From contig JALRHB010000023.1 of NCBI GenBank assembly GCA_023253245.1, forward strand, positions 1 to 14,235: a stretch of DNA of 14,235 nucleotides, written 5' to 3'. Both the position numbers and the translations under genes were made by a program. Each line of letters starts with the position of its first letter. Position 1 is the first letter of the stretch. This document shows positions 1-6,671 of the stretch, piece by piece. Below the pieces are notes generated by a model that was not told the DNA's origin, ran no database searches, and saw nothing but the letters and a program-made list of their open reading frames with translations. Origin of the DNA: Polynucleobacter sp. GTDB taxonomy: Bacteria > Pseudomonadota > Gammaproteobacteria > Burkholderiales > Burkholderiaceae.

Positions 1-174
1 CAAAATAGATTGATTCAAAGGTTTCTTTAAGGGAGTAAAGGGAACATCCAGGTAATGAGCCCATACATATGGTTTTTCATACCCGAGGCCAAGATAGTAG
101 CTGCGAGTACGCTCAATATAGCGAACAGGCTGATCTATTTCTGGAGCAAATACCAGCTCGGAACCCTGATTCAT
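1..174 (-). CDS. 5' part of a glycine/sarcosine/betaine reductase B-like family protein (partial)
   Basis: This minus-strand reading frame starts with ATG at 174 and stays open for 58 codons to the window edge, so only the N-terminus is visible. A Shine-Dalgarno-like AGGGA lies about 8 bases upstream of the start. The visible protein carries RYIERTRSYY (residues 18-27), then LGYEKPYVWAH (30-40) and VPFTPLKKPL (44-53). From memory this resembles the N-terminus of proteins annotated as glycine/sarcosine/betaine reductase selenoprotein B family in Proteobacteria. Those are distant relatives of clostridial GrdB, and their function in aerobes is not established. The gene is divergent from the FAH-family gene at 233, with 58 bases between the two starts. 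That the frame is real is fairly sure; the family name is a moderate-confidence recollection. Confidence 0.65.
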   Translation of the reverse strand, partial: MNQGSELVFAPEIDQPVRYIERTRSYYLGLGYEKPYVWAHYLDVPFTPLKKPLNQSIL

Positions 175-232
175 TGATACATCCCTGTAAGATATTGTTT
201 ATCAAATATTAACTTCTTTAGGAGAATTCATT

Positions 233-1000
233 ATGGCTCAATGGCTTAGGTTTCAACATCAAGGCAAAACGAGTTTAGGACAAGTTCAGGGTGATCAAAT
301 AGCGGTCTTCACCGGCGATCTATTTAACAATCCCCAAGCTACGGGTGAAACTCTCAATTTATCTGATGTCACAATTGACATTCCTTGCGTCCCATCCAAG
401 ATGGTAGCTATGGTGGATAACTTTCATGCGCTTGTTACCAAACTAGAACATGCGGTACCCGTTGAACCCCTCTACTTTCTTAAGGGCAACAATTCTTTTT
501 TGGCAGCAAACCAAGTTATTCGCACCCCCAAGTCATATTCGGGGAAAGTGGTTTATGAGGGTGAATTAGGTATTGTGATTGGCAAACCATGTCACGAAGC
601 GAGTGAGGCGGATGCAGCTAAGGCTATTTTTGGCTATACCTGTATTAACGATGTGACAGCAATTGAGATCCTCAACCGCGATCCTGGCTATGCCCAATGG
701 ACTCGCTCTAAGAGCTTTAATACTTTTGGCGTTTTTGGCCCTTACATCACTACCGATGTTGATCCAAGCAAGCTGACCATTAAAACTATCCTCAATGATC
801 AGGAGCGTCAAAATTATCCGGTTGCCGATATGATTTTCCCACCCGCAAAATTGGTGAGCCTGATTTCTCAAGATGTGCCATTGCTACCAGGCGACATTAT
901 TGCCTGTGGCACTTCTGTAGGTGTAGGTTCTATGAAACCTGGCAGTAATGTCAGCATCATCATTGATGGCGTAGGGCGTTTAGACAATCGCTTTGAGTAA
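233..1000 (+). CDS. Fumarylacetoacetate hydrolase (FAH) family protein
   Basis: The 255-residue product is of usual length for single-domain FAH-family enzymes, which are cytosolic and metal dependent. Members hydrolyse, decarboxylate or isomerise 2-oxo/acylpyruvate-type substrates, including 2-hydroxyhepta-2,4-diene-1,7-dioate isomerase of aromatic degradation. The expected metal ligands are visible: E109 and E111 in YEGEL, and D140 in CIND. A conserved lysine follows (K160 in RSKSF), and the glycine-rich CGTSVGVG (225-232) corresponds to the family's usual GTPxGVG loop. Residues 1-50 form a short N-terminal lead-in. ATG 233 is preceded by TAGGAG at 219-224, a good ribosome-binding site. It is a single-gene unit ending at a strong terminator. 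No aromatic-degradation genes are adjacent, so the substrate cannot be named. The family call is secure. Confidence 0.9.
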   Translation: MAQWLRFQHQGKTSLGQVQGDQIAVFTGDLFNNPQATGETLNLSDVTIDIPCVPSKMVAMVDNFHALVTKLEHAVPVEPLYFLKGNNSFLAANQVIRTPKSYSGKVVYEGELGIVIGKPCHEASEADAAKAIFGYTCINDVTAIEILNRDPGYAQWTRSKSFNTFGVFGPYITTDVDPSKLTIKTILNDQERQNYPVADMIFPPAKLVSLISQDVPLLPGDIIACGTSVGVGSMKPGSNVSIIIDGVGRLDNRFE

Positions 1001-1025
1001 ATTTAGAGCAATTCACCCTAGAAAC

Positions 1026-1057
1026 AAAAACCCTCACCACTATGGTGAGGGTTTTTT
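1026..1057. terminator. Bidirectional rho-independent terminator
   Basis: A 14-base perfect inverted repeat (1026-1039 with 1043-1056) encloses a 3-base loop. Its core is ACCCTCACC paired with GGTGAGGGT, with an A-run on the left and a T-run on the right. It therefore works as an intrinsic terminator in both directions. It sits between the convergent FAH-family gene (ends 1000) and the ketopantoate-reductase gene (ends at 1104 on the minus strand). Confidence 0.95.
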
Positions 1058-1103
1058 ACTCATGCCAAATAGAAGCAGAAGTTTACTTACCTATTCATTT
1101 GCA

Positions 1104-2123
1104 TTAGTAACCTGAAACAGATGGTAGCGCCAAGCTGCCCTTAGAAGCTTGAACATTCTCATCAAGATACTTTGTCAACGCAAACACAGTGTTAAGGCAT
1201 GGGGTTGGAGTTTCAGTAATTTTGCCAAGTTCAATGACAGAACCCAATAAAGCATCAATTTCCAAACTACGGCCAGCTTCCAAATCCTGCAACATTGAGG
1301 TTTTATGCTTACCAACTTTTTCGGCACCGGCAATGCGGCGCTCGATATCCACGCGGAAAGTAACACCCAACTTTTCAGCAATGGTTTGTGCTTCAGCCAT
1401 CATATTGCGTGCCAACTCTTTAGTTAATGGATATTGGCAAATGCCTTCCAAAGTACCATGTGTTAATGAGCTAATTGGATTAAAGGTCATATTGCCCCAG
1501 AGTTTTAACCAAATCTCTGAGCGGATATCGTCGAGAATAGGCGACTTAAATCCAGCGGCAGTCATCATTTCAGACATCTTCTGAATACGATCTGTTTGCT
1601 TGCCATCCAACTCACCCAATGGGAAGCGATTTCCTTCAACATGACGAATCACGCCCGGAGCCTGAGTAAAGGTAGCGGGATAAACAACGCAGCCAATGAT
1701 GTTATTGGGATTAATTGCTTTTTTGGCAGCGCCACCAGCATCAACAGTCTCAACGGAATGGTCCTGGTACTCGCCACCGAGTTTTTGGAAGTACCACCAA
1801 GGAATCCCGTTTTGCATTGGAATGAGGATCGTTTCAGGACCCATGATTGAGGCCAAATCATCAATAATTGGCTCGACCTGATGAGCCTTAACAGCCAAGA
1901 TGACGACATCAGGAGTCTGGACATCTGTAATCTTTTCAACTGCCTTTACGTTAGCCACTAGCGGCTCAGGCTGATCATCCATAATCAGAGCCAAGCCACG
2001 CTCTTTAATGGCTGCTAAGGTTGCTCCTCGCGCAACAACTGTTACGTCATTGCCAGCTCGAGCCAACATTACAGCAAGGTAGCCGCCAATAGCGCCCCCT
2101 CCACCGATCACACAGATTTTCAT
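1104..2123 (-). CDS. panE: 2-dehydropantoate 2-reductase (ketopantoate reductase) family protein
   Basis: The 339-residue cytosolic protein belongs to the PanE/ApbA family. The characterised members reduce ketopantoate to pantoate with NADPH, in pantothenate and CoA synthesis. The N-terminal Rossmann motif is GGGGAIGG (7-14), followed by a basic patch at VARG (30-33) expected for NADPH. Catalytic residues match by position: N105 in MQNG, K207 in WLKLWGN, N211, S276 in TSMLQD and E288 in SLEID. The last two lie in the substrate-binding C-terminal helical domain. It is somewhat longer than E. coli PanE (about 300), mainly through inserts around 110-140. Many bacteria carry several paralogues acting on other 2-oxo acids, so true PanE activity is not certain. 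ATG 2123 has a GGAG site about 7 bases upstream and its own good promoter at 2162-2190. Confidence 0.85.
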   Translation of the reverse strand: MKICVIGGGGAIGGYLAVMLARAGNDVTVVARGATLAAIKERGLALIMDDQPEPLVANVKAVEKITDVQTPDVVILAVKAHQVEPIIDDLASIMGPETILIPMQNGIPWWYFQKLGGEYQDHSVETVDAGGAAKKAINPNNIIGCVVYPATFTQAPGVIRHVEGNRFPLGELDGKQTDRIQKMSEMMTAAGFKSPILDDIRSEIWLKLWGNMTFNPISSLTHGTLEGICQYPLTKELARNMMAEAQTIAEKLGVTFRVDIERRIAGAEKVGKHKTSMLQDLEAGRSLEIDALLGSVIELGKITETPTPCLNTVFALTKYLDENVQASKGSLALPSVSGY

Positions 2124-2161
2124 AAAAACTCCATAAAGATAAGAAATTTTGAATTAAGGCA

Positions 2162-2190
2162 ATATTAGATGAGTTCATTTTGCGGTGCAA
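2162..2190 (-). promoter_or_regulatory. Sigma-70-type promoter for the ketopantoate reductase gene
   Basis: Read on the minus strand, TTGCAC (2190-2185) is followed by a 17-base spacer and TAATAT (2167-2162). Both hexamers are near consensus and the spacing is optimal. The predicted start is near 2155, giving a leader of about 30 bases before ATG 2123. A small dyad TTGC-ACC-GCAA overlaps the -35 element. The site means this gene need not depend on read-through from the symporter gene upstream. Confidence 0.7.
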
Positions 2191-2238
2191 TAAAATAATT
2201 TTGCCTATTTTTTGAGCAAATTTAAGAGGGAATTACCC

Positions 2239-3654
2239 TTAGACTGGGTTTAGCCTTGTTCTGGGCACCAAACCACCCAATAACATCCCAATAATGCTGG
2301 CGAAAAGCCCGGCAAGCTGAGGGGGCACAATGGCGTTTGGAGACAACACTTCACAGCTAATCCAAACTGTCAAACCTCCCACTACAGCCAATAAACCACC
2401 TAGAGAATTAGCTTTAGACCAATACACGCCAAATGCCAAAGGAATAAATGCAGCAACCAAGGTTACCTTGTAGGCATTTTCAACCATCTTGAAAATTGAT
2501 AGCTCTGAATTAATCGCAAAGAAAGTAACCACGGTAGTAAAGCAAAAGACAGTAATGCGCATGACTTTCAGAAGATCTCGATCAGATAAATGCTTGAAGA
2601 AACCACGCACAATATTCTCGGCAAAGGTGACTGAAGGCGCTAATAGGGTGGCACTGGCGCAACTCTTAATTGCTGAAAGGAGTGCCCCAAAGAACATCAC
2701 CTGAGCGATCAAGGGAGAGTGGTCCAAAATCAGCTTGGGCAAGATCATCTGTGGATCAGTATTTAGGTACTGATTAACTAAATCAGGGCTGATGATGACA
2801 GCTGAATATGCCAAATAGAGGGGAACAAATGCAAAAACAAAATACAGGACCCCACCAAGTAGCGCGGCCTGAACAGCGATATTCACATTTTTTGACGAAG
2901 TAATCCGTTGAAATACATCTTGCTGCGGAATCGAGCCAAGCATCATGGTACACAAGGCAGCCGTAAAACCCAAAATTGAAGCTAAATTCATATCGGGCCA
3001 AAAATTGGAGAATTGGCCAGCAGCTGACGCATGTTCTATGACAACACCAATTCCGCCCGTTTGAGAAGTAATCTCCCCACCGATATACAGCATCCCAATC
3101 ACAATAATGATCATTTGAATAAAGTCGGTAATAGCCACCGACCACATTCCCCCAAATAGGGTGTAAATAAGCACGCTACCAGCACCAATCAGCATCCCTG
3201 CAGTTTGCGTAATTCCCCCGTCAGACACAACGTTGAAAACCAAACCAAGCGCCTTAATCTGAGCGGCTACCCAACCCAGATAAGAAACCACAATACATAG
3301 CGTAACTAAAACTTCAACCGTCCGACCATACTTTTCCCTAAAGAAATCACCAATCGTCAACATGCGACGGTTATATAGATGACGAGCAAAAAACAAACCT
3401 ACTAGGATTAAACACAGCGAAGACCCAAATGGGTCAGAAACGATGCCGCCCAAACCCTCTTTTAAGAAAGTTGCCGGAATACCGAGAACTGCCTCAGAAC
3501 CGAACCAAGTCGCAAAAACAGTAGCAGTAACTACTGGGAGAGGAAGGCTATGACCCGCTGCAGCAAAGTCAGCAGCATTCTTTACCCGTAGGGCAGCCCA
3601 CAAACCAATGCCGACAGATACCACCCAATAGATGATGACGAACCAAATCAACAT
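2239..3654 (-). CDS. Sodium:solute symporter (SSF family)
   Basis: This is a 471-residue, strongly hydrophobic inner-membrane protein with roughly 12-13 transmembrane segments beginning at residue 2. It belongs to the SSS/SSF family (PutP, PanF, SGLT type), which couples Na+ entry to uptake of a small organic solute. Family signatures are visible. GGMWSVAITDFIQ (168-180) matches the GG...VxxTDxxQ stretch. SAIKSCASATLLAPS (327-341) matches the Na2-site helix with its serine/threonine cluster. ATWFGSEAVLG (48-58) is in the substrate/sodium-binding first repeat helix. Length is normal for the family. ATG 3654 follows a GGGAG site. The substrate cannot be read from sequence. The adjacent ketopantoate-reductase gene might suggest a pantothenate or 2-oxo-acid link, but that is only proximity. 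Confidence 0.9.
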   Translation of the reverse strand: MLIWFVIIYWVVSVGIGLWAALRVKNAADFAAAGHSLPLPVVTATVFATWFGSEAVLGIPATFLKEGLGGIVSDPFGSSLCLILVGLFFARHLYNRRMLTIGDFFREKYGRTVEVLVTLCIVVSYLGWVAAQIKALGLVFNVVSDGGITQTAGMLIGAGSVLIYTLFGGMWSVAITDFIQMIIIVIGMLYIGGEITSQTGGIGVVIEHASAAGQFSNFWPDMNLASILGFTAALCTMMLGSIPQQDVFQRITSSKNVNIAVQAALLGGVLYFVFAFVPLYLAYSAVIISPDLVNQYLNTDPQMILPKLILDHSPLIAQVMFFGALLSAIKSCASATLLAPSVTFAENIVRGFFKHLSDRDLLKVMRITVFCFTTVVTFFAINSELSIFKMVENAYKVTLVAAFIPLAFGVYWSKANSLGGLLAVVGGLTVWISCEVLSPNAIVPPQLAGLFASIIGMLLGGLVPRTRLNPV

Positions 3655-3685
3655 CGATCAATCACTCCCTCATGAATTTGCACAA

Positions 3686-3714
3686 ATTATATGGCTTTGT
3701 CACTTATGTCACTA
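3686..3714 (-). promoter_or_regulatory. Promoter for the symporter gene with a perfect TATAAT -10
   Basis: On the minus strand a consensus TATAAT lies at 3691-3686, about 30 bases before ATG 3654. At 17-base spacing the -35 is TAGTGA (3714-3709), only 3 of 6 matches. A poor -35 beside a perfect -10 is common for activator-dependent or regulated promoters. The spacer is filled by the TGTCACT direct repeat described separately. Confidence 0.55.
3698..3713. repeat. Two direct TGTCACT repeats, 9-base period, in the symporter promoter
   Basis: The heptamer TGTCACT occurs at 3698-3704 and again at 3707-3713, separated by two bases. Both copies lie between or on the -35 and -10 of the symporter promoter and upstream of the divergent synthase promoter. 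Such a pair could be an operator, but no known regulator motif is recognised. Confidence 0.4.
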
Positions 3715-3747
3715 AATGAATATGGGGCAATCGATACCGAGCCTGTC

Positions 3748-3756
3748 TGACATAAT
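3748..3756 (+). promoter_or_regulatory. Extended -10 promoter, possibly giving a leaderless synthase mRNA
   Basis: TGA at 3748-3750 followed by CATAAT at 3751-3756 forms an extended -10 (TGn plus a hexamer one base off consensus). No -35 better than chance is seen. The expected start, about 7 bases downstream, falls on or next to the GTG start codon at 3763. The gene also has no usable Shine-Dalgarno: AGAGG directly abuts the GTG. Confidence 0.4.
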
Positions 3757-3762
3757 TCAGAG

Positions 3763-4755
3763 GTGAATTCAGAAGATCAAAATCTAATCGAGCGCCAAAA
3801 ATCTGACCTAGCCTATCAAAAAGCTATATTGGGTTCGGTATCACGAACTTTTGCGCTCACCATCCCCCTATTGCCCCGTCCAATGGAAGTGGTGGTAGGT
3901 AATACTTACCTACTGTGTCGCATTGTTGACACCATTGAAGATGCAGCAGAGATCTCCCCAAGCACCAAGCAAGAGCTCTCTGCCTTATTTTTAGAGGTCG
4001 TGCTTGGTTCTATTCCTGTAGCCTCATTTGTTGAGCCCTGCCTAAGCGCACTAAAAACGCACTCCAATGCTGATGAACTTGATCTGATCCACCACACGCC
4101 TGTTGTTTTGCGCATTTTTCATACCTTCACAAATAAAGATCGGATTGCAATTGCTCGCTGCGTATCCATCATGTCTGAGGGGATGTCCTACTTTCATCAA
4201 CGCCAATCTACAGCTGGGCTAAAGGATCTAGCTGAATTTGAAAAATACTGTTATGTGGTAGCAGGGGTAGTTGGAGAGCTTCTTACTACTATTTTTGGCC
4301 AGCACTCAATTGAGTTTGCAAGGCAGATTAAGGGCCATGAGCAGTTAGCGATTGATTTTGGCCAAGCACTTCAGATGACCAACATTCTCAAAGATTCTCC
4401 AGAGGACCGTGCACGAGGGGTCTCATGGATGCCGGCCAATATAACGCTAACATCCCTGCTTAGCATTGCTTATAAAAAGCTTCAAAGCTCTCTTACCTAT
4501 ATTTTGCTGATTCCAAATAGCGAAAAGGGTATGAGGCAATTTTGCTTCTTAGCATTTGGACTTGCTGTCATGACTCTAGAAAAAATTGTGGCTCGCGAAC
4601 AGATTCATCAACCAACATCAATCAAGCTTTCTAGAAACACGGTGTGGTTATTTTATGGATTCACTAAGATTGCTGCGTGTAGCAATCTCATGGTGAAAAT
4701 ATTTTTTCGAATCGCAGCTAGAAAGCTGAGAAAAATAAGTTCAGGAAGCCCTTAG
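3763..4755 (+). CDS. Squalene/phytoene synthase family protein (head-to-head prenyl transferase)
   Basis: The 330-residue protein belongs to the trans-isoprenyl diphosphate synthase head-to-head group. These join two farnesyl or geranylgeranyl diphosphates into squalene, dehydrosqualene or phytoene. The first aspartate motif is DTIED (56-60) in LLCRIVDTIED. The second is D211-SPE-D215 in TNILKDSPEDRARG. Supporting family features are SVSRTFAL (25-32), YVVAGVVGELLT (164-175) and CFLAFGLAVMTLEKI (261-275). The SRTFA and single-block DTIED layout resembles the squalene-synthase branch. The C-terminus is amphipathic to hydrophobic (294-320) and may touch the membrane. The start is GTG 3763; the next in-frame start (TTG, residue 23) would cut into the conserved helix. 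No desaturase, cyclase or HpnC/D/E-like partner is adjacent, so the product is unknown. Its stop codon overlaps the convergent methyltransferase gene by 4 bases. Confidence 0.85.
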   Translation: MNSEDQNLIERQKSDLAYQKAILGSVSRTFALTIPLLPRPMEVVVGNTYLLCRIVDTIEDAAEISPSTKQELSALFLEVVLGSIPVASFVEPCLSALKTHSNADELDLIHHTPVVLRIFHTFTNKDRIAIARCVSIMSEGMSYFHQRQSTAGLKDLAEFEKYCYVVAGVVGELLTTIFGQHSIEFARQIKGHEQLAIDFGQALQMTNILKDSPEDRARGVSWMPANITLTSLLSIAYKKLQSSLTYILLIPNSEKGMRQFCFLAFGLAVMTLEKIVAREQIHQPTSIKLSRNTVWLFYGFTKIAACSNLMVKIFFRIAARKLRKISSGSP

Positions 4756-5297
4756 ATAGCACCTTCATGTTTTAAGAGCCAAATCTTGACCTGGCGATAA
4801 AAACCAGGGTTATTCTCTTTCATGAAGCCTCCAATACCCTGTGCTGACACCACTCGGTGACATGGCGTAATCAAGGGAAAGGGATTTGCGCCACAAGCCG
4901 TCCCCACCGCACGCGGTCCGCTATGAATTTTTTTGGCAATTTCTCCATAAGTCTGTGTATTTCCAACCTCAATATCTTGTGCGGCACTCCACACTTTTTG
5001 CTGGTGCAGCGTACCAGCGGGCTTTACTGGCAAATCAAACACAAAGCCTGGATTTTGAAAATATTGCTCGCACTGAATTGCAAATAACTGGGCCAAATCA
5101 TTACTTGGACTCACTAAAACAGCATTGGGTGGCAAATAATCCACCTTTGAAATCATTAAGCTACCATCAATAAACTCTGTTTCCACCCCTAAACACCCAA
5201 ATGGCGCAGATATAACGCAATATTCTCGTGTATTAGACTTCATCGCTGATTTGGAGGCGGTCATGTTGATAATTCTGACACAGATATCCGTATACAT
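4752..5297 (-). CDS. ogt: Methylated-DNA--protein-cysteine S-methyltransferase (O6-alkylguanine repair)
   Basis: This suicide DNA-repair protein transfers the alkyl group from O6-methylguanine (and O4-methylthymine) to its own cysteine. The active site PCHRV is intact (P145, C146, H147, R148). The DNA-binding part is also clear: KVWSAAQDIEVG (101-112), the TYGEIA turn (116-121), the arginine finger R129 in PRAVG, and the hinge N138 in GANPF. At 181 residues it has normal Ogt length. The start is uncertain: ATG 5297, 5264 and 5243 are all in frame and none has a convincing ribosome-binding site. Homology to the Ogt N-terminal domain begins only around residue 25. It lacks an Ada-type regulatory domain. 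It converges tail-to-tail on the prenyl synthase gene and is divergent from the CorB-like gene. Confidence 0.92.
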   Translation of the reverse strand: MYTDICVRIINMTASKSAMKSNTREYCVISAPFGCLGVETEFIDGSLMISKVDYLPPNAVLVSPSNDLAQLFAIQCEQYFQNPGFVFDLPVKPAGTLHQQKVWSAAQDIEVGNTQTYGEIAKKIHSGPRAVGTACGANPFPLITPCHRVVSAQGIGGFMKENNPGFYRQVKIWLLKHEGAI

Positions 5298-5321
5298 TCT
5301 GATGAATCTCAGGCACAGCGA

Positions 5322-5350
5322 TAGCTAGCGAAACCGTACTTTGCTATATT
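5322..5350 (+). promoter_or_regulatory. Candidate promoter for the CorB-pil-coaE-zapD unit
   Basis: TAGCTA (5322-5327, 3 of 6 to consensus) is 17 bases upstream of TATATT (5345-5350, 5 of 6). The predicted start is near 5357, about 25 bases before ATG 5382. No other good site is seen in the 84-base divergent gap, and no promoter-sized gap exists downstream until after zapD. If functional it would drive all six genes. Confidence 0.35.
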
Positions 5351-5381
5351 GATTCTTCTTATCATTTTGTAGGTGTAATGA

Positions 5382-6671
5382 ATGGACACTTTTTTTGATG
5401 ATTGGCCCCTATTCGGGCAAATCGCTTTAGTCCTTTTTCTACTTGCTCTTTCTGGCTTTTTCTCAATGGCTGAAACAAGCATGCTTTCTGCTAATCGTCA
5501 TCGCTTGCGTGCAATGGCACACAATGGCAACCGCGGTGCCGCTTTAGCAGAACGACTATTAAAGCGAATTGACTCGCTTCTCTCTGTGCTGCTCATTTCC
5601 AATAATCTCATCAATACTGTCTTACCTATTCTAGTCACTGGCATCGCCTTACATATTTTTGGCGACAGTGGCGTAGTGTTATCTATCGCTACATTAGTAG
5701 TGGCATTGCTCATCATCATCTTTAGTGAAATCACTCCAAAAGTAATTGGTACAGCATTTCCAGAAAAAATAGCTAGCACGGTTGGCTGGTTTATTCTGCC
5801 CTTGAACTATGTATTCAAGCCACTACTATGGTTTATCAATAGTTTTGTCTCGGGCTTGATGAAAGCATTCAGACTTCAAGCCTCTACTGAAAATAGAGCA
5901 ATGAGTAAAGAGGAGTTACGCAGCTTAGTTCTAGAATCAAATCGGTTTGTGTCAACACAGCATCGTAATATTTTGCTTAACCTATTTAATCTCGAGAATA
6001 TTTTGGTTGACGATGTCATGACTCCAAGATCCAAAATAGAAACGCTTGATTTATCAAGGCCAATTGATGAGGTAGTACAGCAACTAGAAACTTGCTATCA
6101 CAATAAATTACCCGTTTGTGATGGAGATGCTGAACGCATCATCGGCATTCTTTCCGTTAAAAAAGCCTTGTCGCTACTTGGCAATTCCGAACTTCGTCAT
6201 GCAGACTTTAAAGAGTTATTGAATGAGCCCTACTTTATTCCCAGTGGCACGCCAGTATTACAACAAATGCAGTTTTTTCAAGATAATCAACAGCGCTTGA
6301 GTCTAGTTGTGAATGAATATGGGGAAGTGCTTGGGCTAGTCACCTTTGAGGATATTGTTGAGGAACTCATAGGTGAATTTACAACCTCATTTTCCAATCT
6401 CTCTAACGAGCCACATTGGCTTGAAGATGGCACCTACCTTGCCAGTGGTACTGCCGCCTTGCGTGATCTAAATCGTCTACTGAATTTAGACCTTCCTCTA
6501 GAGGGTCCGCGTACATTAAATGGCCTCATCCTAGAAAGACTGGAGGCTATTCCTGATCATAATGTCAGCGTTCGTATCGCAGATGTTGTTATGGAAATTG
6601 TGCAGTTTGATGATCATAGTGTAAAAACAGTCAAACTCTACCGTCCGAATGGGCAGTCTAATAGCAATTGA
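5382..6671 (+). CDS. CorB/CNNM (HlyC/CorC) family membrane protein with CBS pair
   Basis: The 429-residue protein has the domain order and length of E. coli CorB (YfjD). A CNNM/DUF21 transmembrane domain spans about 10-160, a CBS pair about 213-333, and a CorC_HlyC C-terminal domain about 345-425. Conserved CNNM marks are visible: SGFFSMAET (24-32), SNNLIN (73-78) and SEITPK (115-120), the last in the ion-pathway helix. VNEYGEVLGLVTFEDIVEELI (in the second CBS, about 310-330) is typical. The family is implicated in Mg2+/Co2+ export, with CBS domains binding Mg-ATP. Transport direction and ion are inferred from relatives only. ATG 5382 is preceded by AGGTG. Its stop overlaps the next start by 4 bases (TTGA), coupling it to the pilus genes. 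Confidence 0.9.
   Translation: MDTFFDDWPLFGQIALVLFLLALSGFFSMAETSMLSANRHRLRAMAHNGNRGAALAERLLKRIDSLLSVLLISNNLINTVLPILVTGIALHIFGDSGVVLSIATLVVALLIIIFSEITPKVIGTAFPEKIASTVGWFILPLNYVFKPLLWFINSFVSGLMKAFRLQASTENRAMSKEELRSLVLESNRFVSTQHRNILLNLFNLENILVDDVMTPRSKIETLDLSRPIDEVVQQLETCYHNKLPVCDGDAERIIGILSVKKALSLLGNSELRHADFKELLNEPYFIPSGTPVLQQMQFFQDNQQRLSLVVNEYGEVLGLVTFEDIVEELIGEFTTSFSNLSNEPHWLEDGTYLASGTAALRDLNRLLNLDLPLEGPRTLNGLILERLEAIPDHNVSVRIADVVMEIVQFDDHSVKTVKLYRPNGQSNSN

Noticed and set aside
1189..1881. Plus-strand open frames opposite the ketopantoate reductase gene
   Set aside because: They are shadows of the real gene: no ribosome-binding site, no recognisable domain, and the minus-strand frame has all catalytic residues.
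2221..2245. Possible terminator after the symporter gene (GGGAATTACCC-like inverted bases)
   Set aside because: The stem is only 3-4 base pairs and no adequate T-run follows on the minus strand.
5316..5332. Imperfect dyad around TAGCTA in the ogt/CorB-like divergent gap
   Set aside because: Ten of twelve symmetric positions with an AT-rich core is weak; it overlaps the poor -35 candidate and no known operator is matched.
5382..6671. Annotation as a hemolysin
   Set aside because: The HlyC/CorC name is historical. The CNNM-CBS-CorC_HlyC architecture is that of an ion-transport family, with no evidence of haemolytic activity.
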